NCBI GenBank assembly: GCA_947568835.1
Contig: OX387604.1
Coordinates: 17,885,076 to 17,949,075, forward strand
Direction of reading: 5' to 3'
Length of the DNA stretch: 64,000 bases
DNA from: Protonemura montana
Lineage: Eukaryota > Arthropoda > Insecta > Plecoptera > Nemouridae
Below the pieces are notes generated by a model. That model made no database searches and was not told the DNA's origin. It saw only the letters and a list, made by a program, of their open reading frames with translations. Positions within the stretch are counted from its first letter, which is position 1, and each line of letters opens with the position of its first letter. This document shows, one piece after another, positions 32,501 through 44,700 of this stretch. The translations under genes were made by a program, and so were the position numbers.

Positions 32501-35500
32501 TAGTTAATGCGAAACTATAATCGCAATATTTTTCTCTCAATTGTATGAGATCAATGAGCTCGCCACTGTCAAATTGCTGCAAACTTTAAGACGCTTGTAA
32601 CAGACTTCGATGTGGGTGGAGGGATTTTGAATAACTCTCATTTAGGCTCGGTCACGTCAGACGTGGATAAAACCACGTGAATAATGTAAAACCGCGTGAA
32701 ACCATGATTAAACACGTGAAACCATGTTTAAACACGTGAAACCATGTGAAACTATCCAAAACCACGTGCCTTTTACAATCAAGCCGTTGTATTTTAAATA
32801 TGTATTTTCTTGAAACTCGGGTTTTTCATATTGAAACCGGTCCACAGCGTCTTTTATGGGTTGCTGCCTGACACGGGACACTGCAGGAAACATTCACGTC
32901 GTCTCACGGCATCCTAGCTAGCAACATTATTACCCACTTGTTGAAGCGGACGCTATTTCAACACATCCTGGATTTTACATTTGAAAACCAAATGTACGGC
33001 GCGAGACAGACATTTATAAGGGAGACTACTTTCAATCATCAGTACACCATTCGTGGAGATGCTCGGGACGTCTGACAAAGCTTCGAAATTCGTCTAATTA
33101 TGTTAACTGGATGCGGTGGTGGGGGGGGGGGGAGGGGTGTAAATAGGCAACAGCTGTTGTTAATAGCACTGCTCACGCTACTCGCAGACTCGTGAAAGAA
33201 AAAACAATTTTTCCTGGTCGTGAGGTAGATGTGATGATCTCCAGATTGCGATGCGAATTGATCGTTCAGCTAGACAGGTCCTAAAGTGATGGTCTTACCA
33301 AGGAAGATTGGCAGCCACTCGTAGTAAACAATGTGCTGGTGCTCTGCGATGGCGATCCTGCGTGCTTCCTGGTACAAAATCTCATCGGTCCAGTGAGGGT
33401 TGATCTGCGCCAACGCGTTTGCAAGTCGGTTATGTTCTCGCAGAAGGATAATGTGGAATACTGTCAGCTGCGGGTTTTGGTTAGCTCGCGCGTCCCCTGA
33501 AAGAACACACGAGTTAGTCCCCTGGAAGAACACACAAGTTAGTCACGAGTAAGTCCCCTGGAATAACCCACGGGTCAGTCCCCTGAAAGAACACAGGAGT
33601 TAGTCCCCTGGAAGAACACAGGAGAAAGTCCCCTGGAATAACCCACGAGTAAGTCCCCTGGAAAAACAAACAAGTTAGTCCCCTGGAAGAACACACGAGT
33701 AAGTCCCCTGGAATAACCCACGAGTTGGTCCCCTGGAATAACCCACGAGTCAGTCCCCTGGAATAACCCACTTGTCAGGCCCCTGGAACAACCCACGATT
33801 TAGTTCCCTGAAAGAACACAAGGATTAGTTCCCTGGAAAAACCCGCTTGGCAGTCCCCTGGAACAACCCACGAGTTAGTTCCCTGAAAGGACCCACGAGT
33901 CAGTCCGGCCAGGAGTTTCAAACTGCAGTTTTATCATTAGCATTGCAAAAGTGGGCTGAAATAGTTTTTAAATTGCACTTTTATTGCTGCAGGTAATTTC
34001 ACATCGATCACTTTTCAATTTTCTTATGATAACTACCTACATAAATGTTGAGAAAGTTGCATGTCCAGCATTTTTTGGGGGGAGATTGTGAACAACTGTC
34101 TTAATTTCATTTAAACTGGTAAGACCATAAATCAGAAATGAAAAAAGCGGGCAATTGGCACGAGCCGCAAATATTATTGAAGGCATTGAACTGACAGGTG
34201 AGCGTAGCTGGTCGGCGAAATCCATGGTTTCAAAGTCCGCGTCGGACTCAATCGCAAACACCGATCGCCTGATTATAAAACGCAGCTACTGCTGGTTTGT
34301 TTCCGATGGCAGCAGCTATAAAAAAACTGGTGATTCAGATAAAATACCTGTTTGATAGCAAGGTTCTGAGTCAGCGACTTGATCGCAAGAAGCAGTTTTG
34401 TTTGTCGCCTCTGGCGGGTAAGGCTTGCCGCCATGTCGTTGTTCTGTGCGTAGTCTGCCCCCTCGGAACTCTCGGAGTGCATCGGCCATCTGCTGGTTCG
34501 GCCCGTACACGAGGGACAGGTCCAAGTAATGGGTCACCGCCACGATCTGCACAATTTTAGAGTTGATCAGGATTCGGACTAAAAACAATCTCGATGTAGT
34601 TCTACGGAGAGGGCGGTGCCCGGGATCTCCCACTCAAACAACTAGACGAACTAGACATTTTGTATGCTCATCATTCTCATCTATGACGGGCCTTTTGACG
34701 GCACCAGTCCTCTCCACTTTTCATAGTGATTTGGAGTAATTTGGAGATGTAAATCATACTTAGTAGTTGCTGTGATTTGCCCCTCGAAGGGATCGTTATG
34801 GGAGACGCAACGAAACCACAATAAAAAAAATAAAAAGTGTGGGCATTGATCAAGCTCTTGTTGGGAATTTTATTTTGCTAAGTCTATCTTGAAATCTCTT
34901 CATTATCGTAAATGAAAAGAGCTCACTCTTTGTCAATAATAGCAGTCATAATTGCATTCTGGAACAAAGTGCACGACTACTATATATTTGCATATAAGTA
35001 AGCGCATAGTTATCCATTGCATGACTTGCATTATTATAGAATTGAACTGTTATCTAACATTCTACGAATGTGCTCTAATTTTTTTTTGATAATATCAGTC
35101 TTATTTTTTTGCTTTTGAAATGTCGGGACCAAATAAAATTGACAAATCGCTCGCCTTCCTTCGCGAAAATATCGAGTCCATACTTTTTTACGGGAGGTAT
35201 CGGTGAGTTGTGACAATGTTTGGTAATTATTATATTGTCACGACAATAGGTTTCATTTGAACCGGATGTGCATCAAGCCTGCAGTTGCATGCGGCAGTGA
35301 GACAGCACAACATCTAGAGCATGTCGACGCCCGTCCGAGGGTGGAGCGCCACTGGAAAGGGGTGACTTACTTGTTCAGCTGGCTTGTTCCCGGGATTGCA
35401 GCCCTGATTGATGTCAGTGGTGGAGCGCACAAAGTTCAAGCACCGTTGGCCGGTCTTCGAGTAGATTGGGTCGTCGTGGGGCACTTCGATCGGGTAACAA

Positions 35501-38500
35501 GAGGCACTCCTTGTGTCCTTCACCAGCACTTCTCGGAAGTCCGAAGAGCAGCACTTGGTGGCGTGCGGCTCTGTAAATAAAGCGCCCTTAGAGTCCGAAA
35601 TCCACGTCATTTTCAGAACACCGCGTGATCGCTCGTGAATCCATTAGAATCTTCTCTTCTCGTGACTCGCTTATAGTCGCACGCCAAATGAGACTTACCA
35701 AACGATGCTGGATAACTTACAACTCGCGGGCATTGAAACGATGACAACGATATACACATCCAGGTGGAAGGGGGGCCCACTTCTTTGACTCAAGTTCGCT
35801 ATCAAAGACAATGAGAGCGCCTCACCTCGCCCGGCCCCCTTTCAACCCAGGGAAAAACTAACTGAGTTGTTGGATGCTACCAAAATGCACCGCTTGCCGT
35901 ACCCAAACCCGAAAATGAGAAACCCTTGAGCTATTTGTAATCGAACATTTTTTGGATTAAAATGCCTCCTAGGCCAAAGTTCCTAATGATTTTTTCGGAT
36001 TTTTTTCACATCTTTGGATACAGCTAATGCCGATGCTTTGTTTCTAAATCGTTCCTACTGAGATAAAAATGAGATGAAGGTTATTGATAGATCTTTCGCG
36101 CACAGCGACGCATTGTTTTTCCATGCCACGACTTTGGCCCGATGGGGTTGTTGTGCGCTGTCCATTTGGTAAGACCGGTGAAATTGGCTGAAGGGACAAC
36201 GCGAAGACACAACGAAAAGCTTTTCTATGCTTGACTCGTGGGTAAAATTTGTCCACTCACTAGCTTGTGTGGTTCCCAGCGCCATTGACATGTCGTGCGT
36301 GATGATTTGTCCGTACTGCATCGCTGCGAGCGTCCATTTTGGGTCCGGGATGTCGGCATCAGGGAATAAGATGGCGCTCACTATCCGCGCGGCTGGAAGG
36401 TCACGGCCACTCACGGAGACTGCAGGGACTTGAACGCCTGTGGAATGAAGGGTGATTGCTTTAACAACGCAATATTTCCAACTGGTCCAATGGCGTGGTG
36501 ACGACGAGGGTGATGACGAACTTAACCTAGAATTTAAGGAAGGAGGAGAAACCCGATGTCGGGTTTCGTAACAAATGGATGGCGTATTAAAGCTCTAATA
36601 GCATCGCAATAAACACGATCCGGGCACCAGTCCCCGAGTTTTGGCTCACCGTCAGCGTATTTGGGCGGCGCCAGTCGATTGTAAGTGGTCATCGACATGC
36701 CCCATCCGGGGTTCCTCAGATGATTGCATGAGCCGTCAAAAGTTCGGTATTTCCCATTGGCGCACGGCCCCAGTGTCGGTACGGGACACACTGCGGGAGC
36801 CGGCCCCACTGAAGGTCCGAAGCCCCCAAAGCCGGGGAAACTGCAACAAAAATGCAGCTAGAAATCTACTCGCAGCTTGCATATCAAATTGATTACAATT
36901 TTGATTATGAGCTGTTATAGAATAAATTATGTTTCATCCATGGGTAGGTATAATTATGTCTGATAGGGTATGATTGACGTCCCAAGACTTGTCTCGTGAG
37001 TCGTGGGTATTGACAGCTGATTTCGTCCAAGAGCCGAAGGCAAGAAATTGCAATTCTTCATTAGGACACTTTCACTCTTTCTACAGTGTATTACCATTTA
37101 TACATTTTTTTTCTGGCATCGTAATTATATTAATAGTAGCGCCAAATTAAAATCTAGCTGTTTTCAGTGTAATTATAAGATTAGAGACGCATTAATCAAG
37201 CGTAGGTTGGCGTGTAAGTGCGTACGTGTTGGGCGAGAACGGCTGCGCTGGGAACTGGCCGATCGACGGCTGCTGGAATTCTTGGGACTCGAAGGACGTT
37301 TCGTCGGGCCCGGCCAAGAACGTGTGGAAATTGTGGGGAAATTCGCTCTCCGATCCGAAACCAGCCAAGTGCTGCGCTCCGGTCCTGATCTTCGCAAACG
37401 GTACATTTCCGGCTGGAGACTGGAAGACGTTGTACGATCTTTCGTGAGGCCCAATACCTGATTCCAATAAAAAGTGTTTTCAAAAATTATGCTGTAAACA
37501 TGTGTAGAATCGACTGACAAAAACAATCTACATTTTCTCAAAATAAGGCTCTGTCCAGAAAAGTCAATGCGACCTCTCCCCCTGTTTTATATTTAGTCAA
37601 AATGCCATGCACACTTCAATCAAAAATTTTGTTTTATCACCAGGAGCAGTCTTTATCCCGTGCTATCGCCGTAAATGCGAGATTAGTGATCCATGGAAAT
37701 AATTGCTAATGATCTAGTTTAATTTATTGCGATATTTGAGCTAATACGCTATTAATTATAGTTTCAGCAATACTTCCAGAATTTTGGCTCACTGGTGTAT
37801 TGATTCAATAGAATTTGTTTGAAACGTAAGTTACTTTTGGAGGAGACGAGTCAGAACTTCTCCCGACAAAGAAAAATCAACGCAGATCAATCTAGGTGTC
37901 CGGGTAAATCAATCATTAGGCACCAGTCCCGGTCACTACTCGCAATTGTATTTTTTACATTAAACAGGAAATAAAAGCATTTTTTTGTACGCGTAAACAA
38001 TACACATTGCTTACGGCTGACCTACGCTGCAAAAGTTCATGTCATTTGTATATTTACGTTTCGTAATGCCATTTGTAAATATTAAAACTAACATTTATAC
38101 TATCTTTTATCATATCATCTTCTATTCTCATATTATTCACCGTGTATTAAACACTTATATGTAATAGAATAAATACTTGCTAAAAGTAAATTCTTGCTCA
38201 ATTTCGTTACCAGTATTAATTTAGATCGTTAAGAGGAACAATTTGATATTCATAAAAACTTGTAAATATATCAACTACCAATTGCAGTCTTTAGTTGCGT
38301 GTTACGTCTTAATTTATGCTTACGTTTGTAAATAGTAATGTTTTTAATCGTTGATGTTTCTATGTTAAATGTTTTATGTTTTCTGTCCTGTTCTGTTCGT
38401 AACGTCCCTGTATTGTTCTAATTTTATTATATCACACTTGTAGACTTGCCTGCGTTATTGATCAATAAACAATATAATATAATCATTCATTATACCCGAT

Positions 38501-38617
38501 GGCCATCTAGAATAACTTACCGTAGTAAGATCTTTCAGCATTGAATGCCACGTTGTGCTCAGATTTGGAAAGCGTGATTAACGCAAAGATTGCGGCAACT
38601 TCACGCACCCACCCCAT
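26521..38617 (-). CDS. Peroxidase gene B: secreted chorion-peroxidase/peroxinectin-like heme peroxidase, 725 aa
   Basis: A tandem paralogue of gene A. Coding exons (minus): 38617-38521, 37457-37226, 36840-36650, 36437-36261, 35570-35371, 34546-34348, 33496-33299, 31922-31775, 29462-29306, 28882-28712, 28187-27883, 26623-26521; sum 2178 nt, all phases agree. The exon 2 donor (GTACGC) is the weakest call. An acceptor at 38640 puts an intron in the 5' UTR. Exon 1 gives a short signal peptide (REVAAIFALITLS). A Pro/Gly/Phe-rich linker precedes YRTFDGSCNHLRNPGWG, GRDLPAARIVS, GQIITHDM (Thr220, His221, Asp222), THYLDLS, GDARANQNPQLT (Arg369, Gln372), REHN, proximal His473 in FRYFHS, DIQRNRDHG (Asp553) and VPCDRYDAIPIVNLELW. 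Distal His, Arg and proximal His are kept; both heme-ester carboxylates are replaced. Intron 10 uses a GC donor. Substrate unknown. Confidence 0.9.
27781..27840 (-). repeat. GAAACGTCGAG-box repeat fragment
   Basis: On the minus strand this reads TTGATGATGTCAAGACG, a few bases, then GGCGAAACGTCGAG. A similar box on the minus strand lies at about 7095-7140 (CTGATGGAG...CGAAACGTCGAG). Such boxes occur in repeats linked to Penelope-like elements and in hammerhead-like structures, but the fold here was not convincing. Confidence 0.3.
28265..28600 (+). mobile_element. Degenerate 5S-like SINE in a gene B intron
   Basis: The head GAGGTTAAGCAGCACC, body GGGGGAGAGGTTATAGAGG, TCGACAGCATGCATTAGTAAAGG and TTCGAGTTGTATCGCCC are recognisable but diverged, suggesting an older copy. 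Confidence 0.65.
29232..29273 (-). repeat. Poly-G/poly-C tracts beside a gene B donor
   Basis: Two G runs separated by single A residues lie about 35 nt downstream of the donor at 29305 (gene B, exon ending 29306). Confidence 0.85.
29818..30264 (+). mobile_element. 5S-like SINE in a gene B intron, plus orientation
   Basis: Near full length: TAAGTTAAGCAACGC, ATCGGATGGGTGAC, GGGAGAGAGGTTGTAGGG, CTTTCGGAAGGGACG and the tail TCAAAAACAGTGCAACGCTAAACC. It abuts an inverted partner at 30268. Confidence 0.8.
30268..30428 (-). mobile_element. 5S-like SINE 5' part, minus orientation
   Basis: On plus it reads ATGCTGTCGAGAGG...CCTCCCACCTCTCTCCC...GGTCACCCATCAATTACCTG...GGTGATCTCACGAGG. This is the first half of the SINE inverted against the copy ending at 30264, giving a tail-facing pair. 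Confidence 0.75.
30903..31302. mobile_element. Long-TIR MITE, copy 2
   Basis: A 400-bp element beginning CGTTGAGTGTAGG and ending CCTACACTCAACG, flanked by the exact 7-bp duplication GTGATAG. The TIRs cover most of the element (GACTACCTTACCGACAAAAA against its inverted partner). It is the sister of 1911-2337. It lies in the gene B intron 29463-31774. Confidence 0.85.
32667..32769. repeat. Degenerate tandem repeat rich in CACGTG
   Basis: Five to six degenerate units of about 15-20 bp of the type AAACACGTGAAACCATG lie in a gene B intron. CACGTG (an E-box) occurs four times. Confidence 0.6.
33120..33137 (+). repeat. Poly-G tract in a gene B intron
   Basis: A long G run with one A interruption, in the intron 31923-33298. 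Confidence 0.8.
33491..33909 (-). repeat. 25-bp minisatellite abutting the acceptor of gene B exon 7
   Basis: About sixteen units of the plus-strand form AGTCCCCTGGAATAACCCAC plus five bases (GAGTT and variants). On the gene strand each unit contains a pyrimidine-rich stretch and CCAGGGGACT or TCAGGGGACT. The first unit is the real splice acceptor TTTCAG/GGGACG of the exon starting at 33496, so exon-edge bases are part of the repeated unit. Confidence 0.9.
38000..38495 (+). repeat. Possible LINE 3' tail
   Basis: AT-rich sequence ends CAATAAACAATATAATATAATCATT, close to the ending CAATAAACAAATTATTATATT of the LINE piece at 57247-57600 (single mismatched or gapped runs only). No coding remnant was recognised. 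It lies in the first intron of gene B. Confidence 0.3.
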
Positions 38618-38639
38618 GTTGCAAGCTGGATTGCTCGTT

Positions 38640-41515
38640 CTGTAAAAAAAAATGTGTATTCTTATTGACATTGTTAATACTGTGGAAAGAAGAAAACAAG
38701 AACAAAGAAGTATAAGTTAATTAATAATTTCTCATAACATGTTGAATTTATATGTCATGTTTGATGGACGAAAGATAGTACTAGTCAATTTATAAGCTGT
38801 CGACAACGCTTATTTATCCTATAAAGGAGCCGACAGTGAACCCGGTGCTGCACGTAATTCAGAACCTTGCCGCTTCTCAAGGTCGACACAGAATGCATCA
38901 ACCGACAACCGAATTAGTGCATACCGTCTCATAGCTTATTTTCTCTTTCAGTTTATCTCTTATAATATTCGCGATCATAATCAATCACTTAATTAGTTCA
39001 GAAACTTTTTGTAATAGTTTCTCATGCAGTAATTAAATTTTATTTGCTTTCTGCAATATCTTCTCCCAATGTAAACGTGCGTGTGTACGATAACATTGAA
39101 ATCAAGTTTCAAATATCAATTATTTTCGCTAGCACAAGTTAAGAATGCTGATATGATATTTCCCTCGCTAGAAAGTAAATGCTCGTGTAATTGGAACACG
39201 TTTCGGCTTATCTCATATTTCTCTCAGAAATATTTACATTTTGCAACCACTATTTTTGGCATTTTTGTTCTGTTCGGCATTTTATAAAAATGCGTTAATA
39301 CGGTTCGTCACGATTGTTTCAGAAATGTTACCCTGCTTTCACTTGTTTTACGAATAATTAAATTAGCCGCTTTTTGTGCGTGGTCTGGTGTGTGCTCATT
39401 AACAGAGACAAAAAATGTTCAATAAATAGTCTACAGTATTTTAGTCAACCACATTTATTTCTGAATATTACGAACCCTATGTACCATACTGCTTCTTCTA
39501 CTACAATACTTACTGCTTTATTACTATTAATAATAGCTATACTAACACAACTGCATCCTAATTATTCTACCTTACATGCCTTTTATCTTGCGATATCAAG
39601 AAGATTTGCCATAGTGAATATTTATTTTCAATCTGGCAATAATTGATTTAAACTGGATTACCAAACAAAAAAATTAACGAACGGTTTTACAGAACTCATT
39701 TTCTAATACATTTCGTCGTATAAAGGTTACAATGTGCCCTGCAGTTTTGACTTCCGAGTAGTGAAAACCAACTTAATCTTCAACTACCTACGATATCGTC
39801 TTATGATATGGTAAGCCGCTAGCACAAGATCATTTCTTCCGGCTCTCAACTTGCAATCATTTGGGGCGTCCACAGAATTTCCGCCTCATGATTATACTGT
39901 CTCTGAGTTCTACAATTGTTCCCTTCTAGAAGGGTAAGCGACAAATAAACACTTTTTAAGTTGTATATGGTGCATGCTATTCCATTCCCATGTCTCTCAT
40001 GAAAGAAGCATTACTAGACTCGTTTTAATTCCAAATTGGCTATTTCAGCTTAATCACTGAAAGAAAACGGATCAAACATACCTTTCTTTCGGCACTAAAA
40101 AACAACTTTGTAATCGAATAATTAGAATGTAGAAGTTACAGTGTGCATCAATTACTAATAGCTACAGTTTATTTATGTAAGAACACCGCTTTTGCATTAC
40201 ACTTTCTTGGACTGGTTATTTGCTTGTTTTTGGGGGGAGTGAAAAAATTATCTAATTTCTTTTATCGATGGCTGGTACGACTTTCACTGGTGCAATACGA
40301 GACAAGTACACAGTTAACACAGCGGCCAGGCATTCACTAAATAGAAAAGAAAACCAGCTTGCGGTCCGCCAATTAAGTTTGAAACAATCGGGTTGAACTG
40401 GTCAAAGCCAAGGTTGCATTCACTAGGCTAGAATGCAGTATGTGATGCCCGGAATGGCAATATTGGGCTGCCGTTTGACAGTCTTGCCTTTCTAACTGGA
40501 CCGATTAGATTAAGGTATGAGAGAGACAGATGCCGAGGGAAGGGACGCGTTGGGAACTATACATTTTTTTTCATTTGTCTCGTGTTTTAACATACACAAC
40601 TGAAATCCCAATCGGATCTCTTTAATCATCGGGTGTTAAGTGATTTTGGGTAATCGTTCATTAACATCGATACCAAATCAGGATTTAAGATATAACAGGA
40701 TGACAATTTGTATCATTAATCAAACTCCTTCAATTAAAATTAATCTGCGATGTTGTAATGAGTTTTTTTTTGTATAGTGAAAGTGCGGGCCAAATGTGAT
40801 TATTTTGCACATGAAGGTTATTCAATCAAATTTGTGTCTGGGAATCCCACCCTAGTACCTCCCCCCCCCCACCCCAACTCTCCACGCCATTCGCCACAAT
40901 ATCGCGAAAATAGAGCTAACCACTGAATTTATCAATCATGAGTTAGCGTATATATTTATCCAATAACCTAAAGAAACCATGATCAAAGTCGTGATAAACG
41001 GAAATTATCTTCAAAAAGAGAAAGTGTATCAGTAACATTAAAATTATTCTGGATGACAATTGTTTGGTCAGGAGTGACAGGTGTGGTAAACATGTCCTTC
41101 ACTTGAATAGCTCTGTTTGTACACCATCCGACCAGTGGTCGGAAGGTCCCTGGTTCGTATCCTGATTAAATCGCACATTTTTCCAGCCCCGCTTCTAACA
41201 AGAGAGGCTTTTATTTTGTCAAAAAAATCAAGAAAGCTGAGAGGTTGTCAGGCGTATGGTTTTCAGTCTTGCAATGAATTGACAGCACGCACGCAACCAG
41301 CTGACAGGCAAAGTCAGCCCGTTATCAGTAACCATGGAAACCACGAGACACGACATCGAAATTGGTTGGATTTGTCTCTGTCGATTAGGTTTTGGTTTCA
41401 TGGCATGCATACGATTGCTCCTGATTTTCAACAGCTAACTGAAAATCGGGCTTGAAATAAATCTCCAAATTTCACATGCTTGGAGGTATTACATTGTTTT
41501 TTATTTTGATCCCAG
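38640..41515. other. Upstream sequence of gene B, no gene recognised
   Basis: This stretch contains the 5' flank and presumably a non-coding first exon of gene B, AT-rich DNA, a poly-C tract at about 40861 and a tRNA-like fragment at 41105-41170 (GGTTCGTATCC as a B-box-like motif). A TATAAAT on the minus strand at 38794-38788 is a possible but unproven promoter element. Confidence 0.4.
41105..41170 (+). repeat. tRNA-like SINE fragment
   Basis: TAGCTCTGTTTGT resembles an A box, and GGTTCGTATCC (consensus GGTTCGANTCC) a B box, with the expected spacing. No flanking cloverleaf was found. Confidence 0.35.
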
Positions 41516-41745
41516 GCATCGCTCGAGAATGCGTTGAAGCACAGTGGGGAGGTCGAGCTTGCAAGCAACGCGAATACCGAATCCACGACCGAGGTCGATC
41601 AGGAAAGAGGCAGTAAGCCACATATCACGACATTCGACGATGCGAGCCCCCGAAACATCATCCAATTCATCACCGTCGACGGCGGTTCCGTCGACGGTGG
41701 TGTTTTCGTAAAATTAAATTCAGATGGAGACAGAAATAACTCCAG
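41516..41745 (+). CDS. Candidate exon of an unknown plus-strand gene
   Basis: A 230-bp stretch lies between a strong acceptor (TTTTTTATTTTGATCCCAG) and a donor (TCCAG/GTAACA). It is open in phase 0 and ends in phase 2. It is locally GC-richer than its surroundings and codes for a Ser/Asp/Glu-rich, probably disordered peptide (SGEVELASNANTEST, NIIQFITVDGGSVDGG). I do not recognise a family, and no partner exon was found on this strand between 38 and 52 kb. It may be a chance open frame. Confidence 0.3.
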
Positions 41746-44700
41746 GTAACAGCTCTTTGTTCAGAGTGACTTGCTTTATTAATCACATCGTAGAGAAAGG
41801 TGTTGACTAAAGTGTGTACAAAATTGGTTTTCCTATCGCTAATGATGACAGTTATTGAAAATCTTGAATCCAAAACTTTGTTTAACTTCGATAAACTCTG
41901 ACAAACTTTGACAAACTTGGAATATCTAGGTGCGGTTTTTCTTAAAATTATTTTTGAAGAATTCCTATACTCTAACAACTGCTAAATTTTATATTAAAAC
42001 ACATCTATATTTCTATATAATCTTTTAAGCTCAGCGTTCTTCCAGATCGAACCCAAATTTCGTATGGTCTCCGAGCAATACTTGCGATTGTTAGTTTTAA
42101 TTTTGTACTCACTTTAAAAGTTTGATTTAATTCACCGAAAGGTTAAAATGTCAGCACCCACCGGATGCCAACATAAACTCACTGCTCCACTTTTGGTGGG
42201 TGTCCTGGGTCGAAAAGCTAGCACCCAAGAATAGAGGAAAATTACAACTTAATGTGAAAATGTTTGAATAAAAAAAATATATATATTAAAAGAAAGTTGA
42301 AGACGCTGAATATAGCCCACCCCAACGAAACCACATTAAAAACTGGTAGATAATGTTGCGTGATTCATTTCTGTGTAAGTCCACCAGACAAAAGTTTCTT
42401 TCGGGTTTGGTTAAACTGGGCAGGATATTGGGAGCGTTTGTTCTTGAATCTCTCAGAACGTGGCTTCGCCGGCGATGAGGGCCGGTGCAGGTGAACAGAA
42501 CAATCAGCTTTCTGACAAACTTAGCTGCTCCTGAGTCACGGATACTGAATAGGTATACTGCATATTGAATACAGCACACTTAATTATAAATTTCAAACCA
42601 TTAACCTAGCTCAGAAATTAATTGTTGTATGCTGGCAATTGTTATTCCGTTGACTAATTGATTAACACACTTATATTATTTTGCACTTTTCGCGCATAAA
42701 GTAGTGCTTTAACCTTGAGTGTACAACTCAATAGACCCCCTGTGACTGAAACATTACTCAGCTTGACATTGCATTCACCGCTAGTGATAGACACACTCAA
42801 TTCTTTACCTTTTTTCTAGAATAAAACTTGACTTGACAGTGGATTGTTTATGGCACCTAGCAGGTTCCGCATTTGTATGCTTGTCTTATGCTTTTGTTTT
42901 TTTTATTGTGAGGTTTACTTGATTGACAATAAGATGTTTGGCTTCTGTTACGACGTTTGGCACGTGATTTATTATACTCCAACATGATTTGTTTAAGAGG
43001 TTGACAATGTATCACAAATTTGATACAATTAAAGCTGATAGGAAAATTATACAAGCCTTCTCATCTGTTTATTTAAATTGCATTTTTAGGCTGATTCATA
43101 AAAGAGCAAGCAATCGAATCTCGCATTAGGGATGACCCGTGAGTTCACCAATGATGCAAGCTCATACTATCGATATACAATGCTAAGCTTCATTTGATAT
43201 TGTATATCTTTAGGAACCACTAAAATAAGTCAAGCTTCAAGAATGTTCATGAAATCATTCAGATTGATCTCTCCGCCGATATTTTTGGTGAGGAACAATT
43301 TCAAACTTCTTGCGAGAAAATCGATTTGTCGCAAATGTTTATTGCTGAGCAACTGATGTGGTCATATCGAGTTAAAGGGAGTAATTTCGAGAGCGTACAC
43401 ACGCTCTGCGAGCCTATACTGTGTTATATGACATGGTTAGCCATGACTCATGGTATAAGCATGATAAAAATGTGGCCTTGGACAGCTTTACTGGGCTTAT
43501 TTCACGGGCTATTGAGGGTTGACCATTAGAAGTTAGCAAGGTTTCGTTTCGTATCACTTATCGCTCATTCTGAAAGCACTAAAAGCTAGGTCGCAATACC
43601 AACTTTTGCGAGAGTCAGATAATTTTGAAAATGCTCCATACAACAAGGCCTTCAACCTTGCTACCAAAGGGAAAGTGAATCGTTTTTGCTCGCCACGAAT
43701 TTATTTTTCTCTGTACGACACGGTATTTCCGTGCGTATACAAGAAAGTAGATTTGATAATCTTTGACGGTTTTTTTTTGTTGGGCAATTTCATCGCATCA
43801 TCTTACTTAACTACATTTGCATGCACTTTTTAGATTGTGTAATAGGATTAGAACTTTTTGGGAATACAAAAGCAACAATCATTTGGTCAGGTTTTTGCAC
43901 ACACAATCATATTCTTTTCACCGCTTAAAAAAATGACTAACTAAATTACTATCAACGTTTGTAAGAAATGGCGTTTGGAAAAGTAGCCATCAAGATGCAG
44001 AAAATTGCTACTCAATTTCCGATTTTCCGGCGAGTGCAGTGTCCGGAAAAGTGAACGGACGTGGCGTCGACATCCGGGATCTCACGCCCAGCTAATAGAG
44101 ATTTCGACTTCATAATTAAAAACTAAGCCTCGAACCATTTAGAGAAACACGTGCATACCTGGAATTTCTAATTTTTGGTTCACGTCTGACTAGCTTCGAC
44201 ATAAGCGTGTTCGACATTAGTGATGTCCATGTTGACAATGCGTGCTAATGGGATGCTTTGGTTAACGCTAACTAGAAGCTCGGAATGAACGTGCTAAGTG
44301 AGTGATTACCGTCGCCTCTAATTGAAAAGGTGGTACAATGAGATGGGAGGTGCGAATCACCTGGGATACTCGGCATGGCACGTAACGCAATACACGGAGA
44401 GTGCCCACGAATTGAACGCTGCAAATATAGATCCTGATTAATTGATCGGAACGGCAATTCATTTCATTTGCCATCTGAACACGGCACACTTCGCGTCGGA
44501 AGACTTCCTTCTTAACAAACAGCTATCTCAACAAACTGTCATGCTTTTTAAATTGGAATTAGACACGTATTATTCCATTAATAAAACGTTTTACCAGCTG
44601 CTATAAGAAGAAATAAAACCTCGATTTTTGGCCTGAAAAGGAGTAAAACTGCGTGCTAAATAGGCCATACAGGTGACCAACGAATAATTGGATTCATTTT

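Noticed and set aside
33491-33909. Possible CRISPR-like array
   Set aside because: Units are contiguous 25-mers with no spacers, in a eukaryotic intron: a minisatellite.
37048-37461. 137-codon plus-strand open frame
   Set aside because: It is antisense to exon 2 of peroxidase gene B, whose minus-strand frame joins its neighbours in phase. No motif or splice context supports the plus frame.
38788-38794. TATA box of gene B
   Set aside because: TATAAAT is present on the minus strand, but an acceptor at 38640 implies a 5' UTR intron, so the transcription start is unknown and the site cannot be tied to it.
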